DNA of 64,000 nt from Synanceia verrucosa (lineage: Eukaryota; Chordata; Actinopteri; Perciformes; Synanceiidae). This document shows, piece after piece, positions 1 to 12,962 of the stretch. Where the stretch lies: assembly GCA_029721515.1 (NCBI GenBank), contig CM056556.1:13288098-13352097 (forward strand), given 5' to 3'. The notes beneath the pieces were generated by a model. That model did not search any database. It saw nothing but the letters and a program-made list of their open reading frames with translations, and was not told the origin of the DNA. The translations under genes and the position numbers were made by a program. The stretch's first letter is position 1, and each line of letters starts with the position of its first letter.

Positions 1-427
1 CGTTTCTTTCTCAGAGTGTCTTGTTGAGGATGTTGCATTCGCTTTCGATAATAATGTGTTCGTATGATTTTTATTTTTTTTGGATGGCTAGAAAAGTGAC
101 AATCATCTGTTGTCATTAGTTGTTCATAAGCTATGGTTCAGTCACTTGACCCTGATTCAAGTTAAACCAAATATTTCTTTAGGTGGGTTAAAGTTAGCAG
201 CACGGAACGAGTGCTGTTTTCATGCTACTTATGCCAGTGCCACATTTCTAAAATGAGTCTCATTCTCTGTTTTTAATTAGTTCTTTAGTCAAATGCATCA
301 ATTACATTTAAATACATGAACAAGGGTTGGAATATCTGCTCACATCAGTGGAGAGTCACTACTGGCTGTTGAGTGAGGAGGATTTATGGCAAACACACTA
401 ATGAAAATCTGACTTTCTTTCATACAG
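1..427 (+). other. Intron of tph1 upstream of the first visible exon
   Basis: AT-rich sequence with stops in all frames that ends in the acceptor TTTCATACAG at 418-427. I see no recognisable tph1 N-terminal exon here, so it is read as intron. A short pyrimidine-AG motif near base 14 is not followed by anything that resembles the protein family. Confidence 0.6.
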
Positions 428-2872
428 ATAAACAAATCGACCTTCACAAAAATTGAGGAAAACACTGAAAAGAAGAGTACATCAGAGAAAGGGAGAGCAA
501 CTATCATCTTTTCTCTCAAGAACGAAGTGGGAGGACTAGTAAAGGCTCTCAAACTCTTCCAGGTGTGGACAAAGTTATCACACTTCTTAGTGATGTATTT
601 ATTCGGCATACAATCCAAATTAAGCTACGGTATATAATAACATTTTCATATATAAGTGTGTCATACTGACGAAGCAAATTCAGATCATTATTAAAGTATT
701 CTCTATGTTTCTTGCAGGAAAACCATGTCAACCTTGTACACATAGAGTCCAGGAAATCCAAAAGACGCAACTCTGAGTTTGAAATTTTTGTGGACTGCGA
801 CAGCAACCACGAAAAACTGAATGAAATAATCCAGCTGCTTAGAAAGCATGTGAACGTGGTGGACATGGAGCCTCCAGATAACTCCTGCCTTGAAGAGGAA
901 GGTAAATGCTGGAGATGCTGTGTTACAAATACATCATATTAGACCATCAGCAAACAACTCATTTTTTCCTCTCTCGTCTCAGATATGTATGATGTACCCT
1001 GGTTCCCAAAGAAGATTTCAGACTTGGACAAGTGTGCAAACCGTGTCCTGATGTATGGCTCTGAGTTGGATGCGGATCATCCGGTACGCAGGCATGATCT
1101 CAGACAACTGGTTGATTTAAAAAAAAAATGTCTCAAATTTGAAGCATTCTCACATCTTTCTACGTTCCTCTCCATCAGGGTTTCAAGGACAATGTTTACA
1201 GGAAAAGGCGAAAGTACTTTGCTGATCTCGCCATGGCTTACAGACAGTGAGTATTTGCAGTAAAAATCTGAGGTTTATTTTGGAAATCTGTGGTGTTTTT
1301 TTCCCTCAATATTCACAGACTTATTTTCTCTTGTGGCAGTGGGGATTCCATTCCTCGCATTGAGTTTACAGAGGAGGAAGTGAAGACCTGGGGAGTTGTG
1401 TACAGGGAGCTCAACAAGCTGTACCCTACCCACGCCTGCCGGGAATACTTGAAGAACCTGCCACTGCTGTCCAAATACTGTGAATTTCGGGAGGACAATA
1501 TCCCTCAGCTGGAAGATGTGTCACGCTTCCTCAGGGGTGGGTTTTTAATTTTTGCTTTAACAACGAAATTGAATTTTTTTATAAATATTTCCAGCTTTGT
1601 AAATGTTATCATCACTTGTATCTCATGCTCACATCTTCTTTATTATATTCTCAGAACGTACTGGATTCACCATCAGGCCTGTGGCTGGTTATCTGTCCCC
1701 ACGTGACTTTCTCGCTGGTTTGGCCTTCCGGGTTTTCCACTGTACCCAGTATGTGCGGCACAGCTCTGACCCCTTATACACCCCAGAGCCGTGAGTAACA
1801 TACAGTACTCTATTCAGAAAAGGGATGTCAACACTCATGTAAAAGCTATCGCTCCTAATATTCTGTTATATTTCATTATCAAGGGACACCTGCCATGAGC
1901 TGTTGGGTCACGTCCCGCTGCTGGCAGAGCCCAGCTTTGCCCAGTTTTCTCAGGAGATCGGTCTCGCTTCACTTGGGGCCTCGGACGACGCAGTGCAGAA
2001 ACTGGCCACAGTAAGTCCCACTGATCAATCAAATTTCACCCTCTCAGTGTTTAAATCAAGAATACTAATTGCTCCCATTTATCGACTCTTGTGTTACAGT
2101 GCTATTTTTTTACGGTGGAGTTTGGCCTATGCAAACAAGAAGGGCAGCTGCGAGCATATGGAGCGGGACTGCTGTCATCTATCAGCGAGCTTAAGGTAAA
2201 AGCATTTGAACAGGACCATACAGTAGATATGTTAATGCATTCATCCACCAAATTGTTTCCAACTGTATTGGCTAATCATAAAATATACCTGTCCTTAATT
2301 ACCTACACAACTCATTCTGATAAAAGACAACTTGGTTTCTTTGATAGAGCCACTCTTTCATTTGAAACAACAAATAGAGACTGATTTGAGTTTAATCAAA
2401 AGAGCCAAACGTGTGCTAATGTTTTCATAGAACAGTTACAACATCTGTACTGTGTTTCTCTATTACAGCATGCACTATCTGGCAATGCAAGGATAATGCC
2501 TTTTGACCCCAAAGTCACATCCAAGCAAGAATGCATCATCACAACATTTCAGGATGTCTACTTTGTGTCCGACAGCTTTGAGGAGGCCAAAGTCAAGATG
2601 AGGTGAGCTTGGCTGCACAAGCTATTCATATGGTAGACAGAAAGTATCTAAATATCTACTACATAGCATTTAATAAAAAAAAATATGTTAATTTCAGGGA
2701 GTTTGCAAAGACCATCAAGCGTCCCTTCACAGTCCGATACAACCCTTACACCCAGAGTGTGGACGTGCTGAAAGACACTCCCAGCATCAACAGCGTAGTG
2801 GAGGAGCTTCGGCACGAGCTTGACATCGTCGGCGATGCCCTCAGCCGGCTGAACAAGCAGCTGGGGGTCTAA
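428..2872 (+). CDS. tph1: Tryptophan hydroxylase 1, 3' ten coding exons (5' end outside window)
   Basis: Makes 5-hydroxytryptophan from tryptophan using iron, O2 and tetrahydrobiopterin, the rate-limiting step of serotonin and melatonin synthesis. Exons: 428-562, 718-901, 983-1083, 1179-1246, 1340-1536, 1655-1790, 1884-2010, 2100-2195, 2469-2602, 2698-2872; phase holds throughout, giving 450 visible residues. An ACT-type regulatory domain (SLKNEVGGLVKALKLF) comes first, then the catalytic domain. Iron ligands are His278 and His283 in DTCHELLGH and Glu323 in FFTVEFG (visible numbering). RRNS (Ser64) matches the human TPH1 kinase site Ser58. The C-terminus carries the leucine-rich tetramerisation helix (VVEELRHELDIVGDAL). 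FEIFVDCDSN and LPLLSKYC favour TPH1 over TPH2. The first visible exon opens in frame behind an acceptor, so the start codon lies upstream. Whether this is the tph1a or tph1b copy is undecided. Confidence 0.95.
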
Positions 2873-3580
2873 AGCCCACGTTCCAGTAGAAATTATCCAC
2901 CTACAGTCCACCAATGCTTGCCGTGTCACTCCCAAACACCACTGTAGACATACTGCTTGTGTATGGCCCTTCGTCAGTACAATGAATGTTCGCTGCTTTT
3001 GGGCAAAACACTGTGTTGTCCCCACTGCAAGGCATACATACAGCTTATTCAACTTACAGGAGCGCATTAGGTATGTACAAACCCAAAGAACTGCTTAATC
3101 TGAGACGGTTTTGCTTCACTTGTACTCAGCTCAATCAGCTTTTTGTTGTGAACAGTCACCAGGCTTTAAAACCATTCCCAGCTGTTACAAACACTTATGT
3201 GGTTTCTTCTTCCTATGGTGAACTCTGCTGTTGTATATTATCATGTGAATTGTTTTGTATTTTGTTTCATTCTCCTTCTTCATCTTTAAGCTTCCTCACT
3301 TCAGTAATATGTAAAATACGTACCTTATGTATACGTATTATTTTTGGCGTATGTATCATTTTCCTTTTTGTGTGTCGCTGAGGGAAACTATGAAAGTGAG
3401 AACTGGTGTTATGGGAATGCTTTGACAGATCTGGCCCATGTACCCTGACCTAGTTTATTTTACAGTGATGATTCTGAATACCTCCTCTTGAAGTGAAAAT
3501 AATTGTAGTGCTCCTGGAATCAAAATCTTATTTTTCTACTGTAAATACAATGTATACATTATGAGTAGACTATATATTGA

Positions 3581-3590
3581 AATAAATAAA
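3581..3590 (+). terminator. Poly(A) signal of tph1
   Basis: Two overlapping AATAAA hexamers about 710 bases after the tph1 stop, followed within about 30 bases by a GT-rich stretch (TTGTGTCTTGACAGTGTGT). This is the usual arrangement for cleavage and polyadenylation. Confidence 0.7.
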
Positions 3591-4014
3591 TTATATTGTG
3601 TCTTGACAGTGTGTCACATGGTTTTCTTACCTGTTGTCCTCCTGGTGGTGGGTTGGTCAGGGATAGTTGATAGCTGAGGATGATGCTGATGATGATGATG
3701 ATCATGGAGATGCAGAATGATGAAGGATGCTGAAAGTGAGGCCAATAGTTACGTTTGTGTTATCATTATCAAATGAGCACATTCAACCTAACGACAGCCA
3801 CTTTCCAGTGTAACTATTGCACCTTGCTTAAACTAATGCACAGTAAGTTTATAAAATCTCTAAACGACAACAACACGGTCATTTCGTTTTTAAAATATTT
3901 GCTCCATCTCATTTATATCTTTCTTCAACTTCCACACAAACTGTTTGCTGTAAAAACCATGACAACCATGCTTCACGACAGTATCGCAAATCAAGTTGTA
4001 ATGGGTTTAACGTC
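3591..4014. other. tph1-sergef intergenic region and probable sergef promoter
   Basis: About 420 bases between the tph1 poly(A) signal and the sergef start codon. It holds a short GAT trinucleotide run near 3680-3705 and otherwise AT-rich sequence with no TATA box in a clear position. The two genes are in tandem, so the sergef promoter and 5' untranslated region should lie here. Confidence 0.5.
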
Positions 4015-7000
4015 ATGGAAACGAGCTCGCGGTCGGAGTTGTGTTTACACTCGTGGGTAAGTTTATTATGTTCACAGTGGAAGTGTTAAAGTTGTGCATG
4101 TCTGACCGTGTAGTTTATTCACCAGCAGCGAAGTCAGACACTCCACTTAAACGGGGTTGAACGTGGGAAGTTGCGTTAGCATAGCAGTTAGCGTAGCGTA
4201 CGCCGTAAAGTAGCATAGCAGTTAGAGAAGCAGGTCCAAAATAGTGGGGCGGAAACACCCCGTTGTTTGGCTAACGGCTAACTCAGAGTAACTAGTAAAC
4301 CTGATTAATGCCGTGTCCGTCAGGGAGCAAACAGCTACGGGCAGCTGGGACAGGGACATGTGGAGGACCTAGCAGAGCCCCGGCTCTCTGACACAGCTGC
4401 TCTGCTAAACACGGCTGTCCGGACTCTCAGCGGCGGCGGCGGTCACTCTGTGGTTGTCACCGGTAAGTTTCCGTTTGTTCCTAAACTGTACATTTCCTTT
4501 ACAATACAAGTCTGATTAAAAAATGTTCAGTAGTGTGAACCGAGTCTGAACAAACCCAGCAGCGATCACGTGGCGCCCCCTTTGGGCCAAACACGGTTAT
4601 GATTGACTGCATTTAGTCCAGATAAGTATTTATTAGCGTTTGCTAAATACTGAGCCAGGTTTTTATGGGATTATTAAACCCCACTGCATGTCAGACCTCA
4701 TAAATACACAGTAAGATACATGCATATTATGGAAACGTGTGCAGCCAAAAGTAAAACATTCATACATTTTAGATAACTTGTTTATCACAAAATTCCAAAT
4801 TAACTGTCTGGGTATATTTTCATCATCTATTTGGCTTTTAACTCATGTTGACCTGTACATGTGTTATTTTTTATATTTTCATCAGTGTTTCAATGTTTTT
4901 TTTCTCGTCTTCCAGTCTTCAAGTAACAGGCTGATCGAAATGAATTTCCACCTCCGTTGTATGGTTTGTAATGTTTGTGTATTTTATGTTGGACAGAGAA
5001 TGGAGAGGTTTTTGTGTGCGGACAGAATCACAGAGGCCAGCTGGGACTTGGTCACATAGTAGACATATCAGCTCTTCGACTCTGCTCCAGCCTGACTCAG
5101 AAGGTCACAAAAGTGGCCTGTGGCTGGGATTTTACTCTTCTGCTCACTGGTGAGCACCATTTTGCATGCTTATTACCAGACACTGTGATCAACATTGTGG
5201 ATTCGATGTCAGGCACAATGAGACTTAGTTGCGATTTATTGTCGGCAGGGAACAGGTGGACAGTGCATGAGGCTGGCATAATCAATGCTGGTTTTATTGA
5301 TACGGAAAATATGTTCCTTGTACGTAACTTAACATGAACACTCAAACATTAAGGTACTGCAAAACATATTACTAAAAGCAAAGAACCTCAGACCAGGAGA
5401 GAGCCCAGATAAGTTTGAAGGGCTTACACCTGAACTCAATCCAGCATATTTAGGCTGTCATCAAGCCAGACTCCTCCTCTAATCAGTGGATAAAATTGTT
5501 GTAACGGTTTGATATGTACAAGAATTCCATAACATTACAACAAATGACAAATTTGAAAAGATTTATGCAGTGTTCATGACTTGTAGAAACTATTCAGCTC
5601 AACATCCAGTTTGTATTTACGGCCGTGACATTTTTTCTGAGTGGTTATGTATGTGCCTTGGGACTTAATGATACAGAAGTGTCTGAAAAAGAAAAAATGT
5701 GGACTTTAACATTAGCCAGTTCCACCATTCAAGGTATTACAACCCACAATAAAAAAGCTACATATGGGCTTTACAGTTCTTTTCACCCTCATGCAACCAA
5801 CTCTGCAACCATGCAGCTATGTTTAGTCCTCTGATCGCTCAAGCCCAAGACCAAACCTTCAAGGGATATTCCACCCCTATGTGAAATTTAGTCATTCCTT
5901 GCTGTCCTGAGAGTTAAATAAGTGAGCAAAAGCATTTTTTAGCCAGCTTAGCCATTGCCCTAAACTGGCAGCGCTGCCATTAGCTGGCTGGAATATAGTC
6001 CCAAGTCAAAATCGGCCTAGTAGTCAATACATTCGTGTTAATTTGCATTGACATTTGTACTCATTGTGAATGTAGGCTAAAAAATGCTTTTGCTCACAGG
6101 ACTATGAGGAATTTCACATGGAGTGGAATATCCCTTTAAGGACTCTCTGCTAAGTCTCTAATCTTGAAGGTTTTGCTTGAGGGAGTTTCCCAGAATTCAA
6201 ATGAATGACTATTTCAGTGTGTTTTATTTGTAGAGATTTTCTTTTTCTGTCTCACTGACAGACGGTGGTCGAGTACTGGCATGTGGCTCTAATGCATTTG
6301 GACAACTAGGTGTTGAACAAACAGTCACACACTCTGCAGATCTACTGGATGTTCAGGTGAGTTAATGTGCAGTGTGTGTTTCAAATAATTCAAAGGGCAG
6401 CCTAATGTTTGCCATACCTTTTTTAATAATGACTCCTCAATCAAAACTGCTACAACTTCACCTCTTGATCAGTTCAAACAGTTTCTGCTATGTCTCTTCT
6501 CAGAGACTGGAGGAGCCAGTGGTGAGTGTGGCAGCAGGACTGAGACATTCACTGGCTGCGACTGGTAAGTTTTCACCAAGAACTCTGTCAGTGTTTTTTC
6601 GTCTAGCTGTCGATCCACAAGTCCTAACTTCACGTTGTGGCCTCAGACTCAGGTTGTGTATATCAGTGGGGAACTGGTCTTTTCCGTCACGCCAAGAGAG
6701 CTCTCAGTCCACTTCCTGTCCCATCACACCTCAGCTCTACGGTGCCCTCTCTGGTTCCGGGTAGGTGAAACTCTGTACTGAACAGAAATAGTTACAGAAA
6801 ATAATTTTTTTTAGGTGTTCTGTGATTTACCATTCCACTGATGATCAATACACATTTACTAGATACTTATTGTCAGATGCATGTGCCTATGTTGCAGGTC
6901 TGGATCAGAAGTCCCAATACAGGGTAACTGCAGGCTCAGCACACTGTGGATGCCTTACAGGTATGACACAAGCATTTATAATGTTCTTTATGCTGTGTTC

Positions 7001-10000
7001 ATGTCACATTTCATTTATTTGGCATACATGAGCCTCTGACTTAGGAAAAACATTCATATCAGCCTGGAAATTGTGAGACGGGAATGTTGTTAATGTTGGT
7101 AGGCTCCATGGTAACTGCAGATTGTTAACACAGGCAACAAACAAGGCAGCAGAAACACTTAATTTAACAGCCCTCAGTAAAACAAAAATGTCTTTCTAAC
7201 AAATAGTTCCAAGTTTCGATGAAAAGAGTTTCTCTGCACATCTTCTAGCGGAACACAACTGTTTGAGTGCCAGTCATTTTATAAAACAGAAAGTGCCTTG
7301 CGCCAGCGTTTTTGCCCATTTTGAGTCATATTTCAAGACCCACAGAATATTTTGTACTGTGTCTCTGAAAACACTCAAATGAAAGAAGAGACTCTACTTC
7401 ATCATAAAAAAACAAACTTCTTTTAACCTGGTTCCTTTCTTGTTTTATCAGAGGTAGAGGCCACTCCCACCAAAAACGCCACTTTTTGTCCAGAATGCGT
7501 CCATTTTGCTCTCTAATGGCGATCGTCTCCACTTGCTTTGATCTCTGTGGCATATGCTGTGTCTTTATGCTCCGACTACATCTCCCAGAAGCCCCAAAAT
7601 TACTCGCAGGCTGTGGGAGACCACAGTCAGTGAGCCGTTTCAGAAAAAACACTTTAATGTATATATACGTCTATAGCACTCAAGCACCAGATTTTGAATG
7701 ACGTATAGATATGTAAATGGCACTCAAAGAGTTAATAATCTTTTGGCACTATTGTGCTCCAGTTGATGCTTTGGAAGTGTATAATTTCACTGAATGGGCA
7801 TAAGCAAGGCTATAATCTAAAAGCAGACCCCCCAACTTACACTCACCGGCCACTTGACTAGGTACACCTTAGGTTGGACGCCCTTTTGCCTTCAGAACTG
7901 CCTTAATTCTTCATGGCATACTTTCAACAAGGTGTTTCTCACCGATTGTGGTCTATATTGTCATGATAGCATCACTCAGTTGCTGCAGATTTGTCGGCTG
8001 CCACCACATCCCAAAGTTGCTCTACTAGTCTAAGATCTGGTGACTGTGGAGGTCATTGGAGTCCAGTGAACACATTATCATGTTCAAGAAACCGGTTTGA
8101 GATGATCTGAGCTTTGTGACATGGACCATTATCCTGCTGGAAATAGCCATCAGAAGATGGTCCACTGTGATCATAAAGGAATGGACATGGTCAGCAACAG
8201 TACTCAGGCAGGCTGCAGTTGGTACTAAGGTGCCCAAAGAGTGCCAAGAAAATATCCCCCACAGGGATACAAGGCAGGATGGATCCATGCTTTCATGTTG
8301 TTTACATCAAATTCAGACTCTACTATCTGAATGTTGCTGCTGAGATTGAGACTCATCAGACCAGGCAACGTTTTTCGATCTTCCAAATCAAATCTTCCTC
8401 AGTTTCCTGTTCTTAGCTGACAGGAGTGACACCACATGTGGTCTCCTGCTGCGGTAGTCCATCTTCTTCAAGGTTTGAAGAAGAGCAGCAGTTTCTGAAA
8501 TACTTAAACCAGCCCGCCTGGCACCAACAACCATGCCACATTCAAAGTTACTTGAAACCCTTTTCTTCCCCATTCTGATACACAGTTTGAACTTCAGCTA
8601 GTTGTCTCGACCACATCTACATGCCTAAATGCTTGAGTTGCAGCCATGTGATTGGCTGATTCGCTCTGTGTTGAGCAATTGAACAGGTGTTCCTAATAAA
8701 CTGGCCAGGGAGTGTATTTTAAGCATGTTGCGCTGCTCTTTCTCAGAGGGGCATTCACAGTTTCAGGTTGGACCAACAGGATGTCTTCCACTCCCATGCT
8801 CATACATCATGGCTGGCTTCCTTCTGTCCTGTAATTAGTTGACCAGCAACACTCGATTACTGCTCTGTACGTCCGCTCTGTTGTTGCTTCTGCTGAATGA
8901 AGAATAATGTTGCTGCTGTCTTGTGTGCAGAAGATGGGGATTTGTTTCTGTGGGGGAGCAACAAACGTGGCCAGCTGACATCCACAGAGCCCTTCCTGAC
9001 CTCTCCAAGTCTTGTGAAGCGCTCACTTCTGGGTGGCGAGAAAGTCACGGACGTGTGGACCGGCTGGACGCACGTTGTTGCTCAAACAGGTGAAACACAG
9101 TTTCCCATATTATGTCTTGGGGTGCTCATGTGATTTTAAAGGATTTAAATGTCTGTTGCCACAGCTGAAAAAGGTTGTCTTTCATTTCAGAGAGTGGGAG
9201 GGTGTTCACATGGGGAAGAGGTGATTATGGACAGCTGGGTCGACGAGCATCAGCCAGTCAGAAAACAGAGCAGCAATCAACGGCTCCTTCAGCAGAAGCT
9301 GGAAACAGGGAGGCTTGCCTTCCTGCAGAGGTTAAACCCCTCCGTGGAGCAACACAGGTAAGACTTATCAGGCACACATTTGTACTTGTAGATTATTTTT
9401 AGTAATATCAATATTTCTAGCAGAAAATGTCAGTGTTGCACCAGCAGGGGGCAGCAGGCAACCACAAAGAAAACAAGTAGCTGAGGGTTGTTTTGTTTGA
9501 GGTAAACGTGTGCTGGAAAAAGAGCCAAGCCCACTAAAAGTAGCTTCTTAATGATTTGCATCGCATCACATCTATCATGTAGAGCACACACATACTGCCA
9601 GAGGAGCACTTACATTCAGTGAAGGCCAAGATCTCTCCGTCCATACAGGCTGCTATGTGAGAGCATCATGGGATTGCAGCAGTTAACCTGACGTCTAAAA
9701 GGCAGCAGTGTCATAGGAGATCGTTGCCAGTAAAGTGGATGTAAGGGACGGACAATGGCAAGCTCTGGATCATTTCACCATCGCGGACATGATCATTGCA
9801 GCAGCACAGGCATATGTCAAAGCATAGTCGCAAAGTGTGTGTGAAGCTAAAGGTAAGATGGATTAGCTGCTGGGGATTATGAATCTCTCAGTCCACCCTA
9901 CTATGTTAGTCTTCCTAACACTGCCATGAGTCAGTGTGTATTAAACTGTCATATTTTTATGAGGCCTATAAACATTTTATAACCTGTCAGTGGTTCTGTG

Positions 10001-12642
10001 GTCACTCTCTATTCATGGCTTGCCAAGGCTGTGTGCTTCATCAAAAACACCGCTTTTTCAAAGTAGGAACTGTATTAGCAAGGAGATATACTTCAATGAC
10101 TTCTATTGCTAGTAAGAGAGCAATATCAACTATAAAATCTAGAGAGCACTGTCTCACGTTTTTACTCTTTTTTATGATCAGTACATTTAAACCTGTCCCC
10201 TCACCTTGTGGAAGTTGTGCAGGAGAAAGACTGTTAATCTGTTAATTTGTAAAATCCTTCGGCCTTCCGAAGACAGTTGAATTAACTCCTCCAGTACTTT
10301 CCAGCGTTTATGAATGATCTGGCCTTTTGCATTTCACTACTGCATAAAGTATTTGAATAAGATTTAGATGATTACATCTTGACACATTTTATTTTACTTT
10401 CAGAGACAATTTGGTTACAAAGTATCTCAGTGTCCATGTTGGCATAACAAGTTATGACTGTTAGATTGTTAACATTGTCTGTTTTCAACACGTCTTTAAC
10501 TCTTCACATCCCTGCAGATTGCATGCGGGTCTGAACATAACCTCGCCATTGTAGGTGAGTGTATTTACTCGAAAAATATCCTTCCAATTTTTCTTGCTTT
10601 CCTGTCAAAACATCTGCATTGAAAATAAAATAATTTTGCTGGAAAATAGATAAGCATAAGCATCTAACATGGTATGCAACTGCACTGGAAATACATAAAG
10701 GAAGTTTCTGAGAAACTAATAGGTTAAACTTACAATATTGGTTTCTGTGTGCCTGAAACAAGAGACTTCACTCATGACCTGACATGACACTGGCTCTTAC
10801 TAAATAAAAGAATAGGGAATACACTTTGGATCAAAGGATGAGTAAGGGAACCGTCTAATACATTACAGTTAAACATGAGTGTGAAATATTAATCCTTCTG
10901 GTGGTGCTGTAGAGGATTTCCGAGGTCAGCTTATTGCTCTGTGGTCTTTGCATCAGGAAGTAATTACAGCATGGATAGATGGGCATCATTGACTAGCAAT
11001 TACCCGAACAGGCCTGCAAAAGAGCTGAATTTACCACATACACATTTACAGGCATGTTTTTCCAGTCCCAGTGTGTTTGAAGAGTCTCCTTTTGTTCACA
11101 TAACAACAGAACTGAGGCACTGCAGCTGCACACGTTGCTTAAATAATGCAAAACAAGCACAGACACAGGAGTGTTTGTGGTTCCTCGTCTGATTTACAAA
11201 GAGATTAAATGTGCCTTTATTATTTCCAGGCTTTCTCATAATCACTGACAAGCACCGGAAAACATTTTAGAAGTAAAATCTTTTGCATTAAATATTGAAC
11301 ACTGACCTATTTTTTTGACATCAGCATAAATATAAATATCTCAGTTTAACACTGGAGCATGAGCACAGGCAGCAAGACATCGCTGATATTACTGCAAGGA
11401 AATGGCCATCTTCTTTTACTGCTCTGACCAATATGAATCGCTAACTGGAAACGCCATCATAATTAGGAAATTGTTAGCACAGAGTGTCCATCATAATGGC
11501 AGTTCTCACAAAGCGACGCTCTGCGCCTTCGGAGGTTCAGTGATGTAATGAGAAGGCAGAAGCAGTGAAGAGAGAGCTCATGTGAAACTCCTGCACCTCA
11601 CTCTCCTCTTTTTCCTCCTCCTGTCTGGAGCACGGCAGCAGGAGCAGTGAAATAGCAAAACAGGATTGGAAGCAGAGACCTGAGTGCTGCTATTTCTGGT
11701 GCTGAAGTAGGTCAGGGGAAAGGAACGGAGAGCATTGCATACTGCTCATGATATCTGGTCTGGTTTGCACCTGAGGAAGTCCTTACGTATGAAATTCATC
11801 ATCGTTGTCAGACGTGGGAGAGAGGCCAAAGACACTGTGGGCACAGCTCATCCAATCTGAGGAAAGAATATTTTTTTTTTTTTTTTTTTTTTTTTTTCTT
11901 TTAAATGTGAACATTTTGAGCTCAACAGAAATACATAAGGACAAACACCTGAGATCAGAGGTTAATTAGGTGAGCAATATTGAATTGTCCATGGAAAAAC
12001 AAATGACAGAATTTGTTCACAAGGAAATGGCTTTTGGCATGAGTGTCTGGATTTGTATCCTTTTGTCGTGCCAAATATTGTGCACGGCACTTTGTTGCCA
12101 TGGAAACACTGATGTGCCGTACTCTAGTCAGCGAGTCCGTGAATTAAGCGCGGCACCAAAACAAGGCTTTTCCCCAGTGAACAAAACATGTCAACACATT
12201 GAGCTCACTAATGGAAACTAATAAACCAGGATGTTTACTGAGCTGCCCTAATCAAGGCACGTGCATTATATCAAACACGACACAACGTGTCAGGTATAAG
12301 CCAGATCTAGCAGGATGTCACACTGACATAAATTGCTGGCATCATATCTTGTGTATCTTGTGACACAAAGCAAATCCAACTCTTTAATCCCACTGATTTT
12401 TAGAGATGAGCTGAAAACACAGTGACAAAGAGCTGCCCGATGAAAGAAGTGAAAACATGGCATGAAAGACACACAACTGCAGGATGGGGGGAAGCTTGAG
12501 GATCCGTTACCCTTGAGAAAGCAAGCTCACTTTTGTTGCCATGGTAATGGAGCCTATTAGGTAACTGTGTTGCCATGGCACGTGTCTCCTCGGTGATGCA
12601 GACCTGACCACACCCACTAACAAGCTCACCAGCTGTGAAGAG

Positions 12643-12678
<36 letters not shown>

Positions 12679-12962
12679 GTGTGTGTGTGTGTGTCTTTAG
12701 GCTACTAATTTTAGCCCTGTCCCCCTCTCCTGTCAGCTCCACTGACCCATGACCCCTCTCCCTTCCAGGGTGGCGTCTTCTCTCCTGGGGTTGGAACGAA
12801 CATGGGATGTGTGGAGACGGTTCACAGAGAGACGTCGTTCAGCCACAGCTCGTTGCTGGTCTCAAACCTCTCCTCATTGGCTGTGGAGCCGGACACTCTA
12901 TGGCAGTGTGCGCTGCCACAACTGACTCGAGACAAAACTCTGCATCGTCTCCACCTCGGTAA
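4015..12962 (+). CDS. sergef: Secretion-regulating guanine nucleotide exchange factor (DelGEF), RCC1-repeat protein
   Basis: Eleven coding exons: 4015-4056, 4324-4462, 4997-5149, 6262-6356, 6504-6564, 6647-6760, 6898-6960, 8931-9089, 9191-9357, 10518-10554, 12769-12962. They join in phase to a 407-residue protein. It has seven RCC1-type blades, each opening with a W/C-G motif: WGANSYGQLGQGH, CGQNHRGQLGLGH, CGSNAFGQLGV, WGTGLF, WGSNKRGQL, WGRGDYGQLGRR and WGWNEHGMCGDG. The start ATG (4015) gives a 13-residue leader before the first blade, whose WG is split across exons 1 and 2, as expected for SERGEF. Human SERGEF (DelGEF) binds the exocyst protein Sec5 and affects secretion; exchange activity has not been firmly shown. 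The C-terminal tail is shorter than human (ends SSPPR). The gene lies just downstream of tph1 on the same strand, the vertebrate order. Confidence 0.93.
5835..6181. mobile_element. MITE-like inverted-repeat element in sergef intron 3
   Basis: Left arm from about 5859 reads AAGGGATATTCCACCCCTAT; the reverse complement of 6112-6137 reads AAGGGATATTCCACTCCATG and the match continues into GTGAAATT. Further in, GTGAGCAAAAGCATTTTTTA at about 5922 is repeated exactly in inverted orientation near 6076-6097. Outside these arms, CTCAAG...ACCTTCAAG (about 5838-5862) pairs with CTTGAAGGTTTTGCTTGAG (6163-6181). There is no coding capacity. The nested long inverted repeats fit a non-autonomous DNA transposon. 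Confidence 0.7.
7840..8714 (-). mobile_element. Internally deleted Tc1-like transposon in sergef intron 7
   Basis: Inverted termini CACTCACCGGCCACTTGAC and (reverse complement of the far end) CACTCCCTGGCCAGTTTATT, each continuing to TAGG and ACACCT, flanked by TA at 7838-7839 and 8715-8716, the Tc1/mariner target site. On the - strand the N-terminus of a transposase (GLSISETAALL, 8388-8573) jumps straight to a later segment (YRSRRPHVVSLLSAKNRKL), so part of the DNA-binding region is missing. The catalytic half is broken by frameshifts; remnants such as VWGIFSWHSLG-type and ADHVHSFM-type segments remain. At 875 bp it is shorter than full-length fish Tc1 elements and cannot encode an active enzyme. 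Confidence 0.85.
11870..11899. repeat. Poly(T) tract in sergef intron 10
   Basis: Near-pure T run of about 28 bases. It could be a simple repeat or the poly(A) tail of an old antisense retroposon; no recognisable retroposon body is attached. Confidence 0.8.
12643..12694. repeat. (GT)n microsatellite
   Basis: About 50 bases of GT dinucleotide with one GC interruption, some 75 bases upstream of the last sergef exon and its polypyrimidine tract. Confidence 0.95.

Noticed and set aside
1603..1798. Two overlapping small open frames
   Set aside because: One is tph1 exon 6 with intron attached; the other is its shadow in another frame.
11870..11899. Poly(T) run as a transcription terminator
   Set aside because: It lies within an intron of an RNA polymerase II gene; simple-sequence DNA is the adequate explanation.
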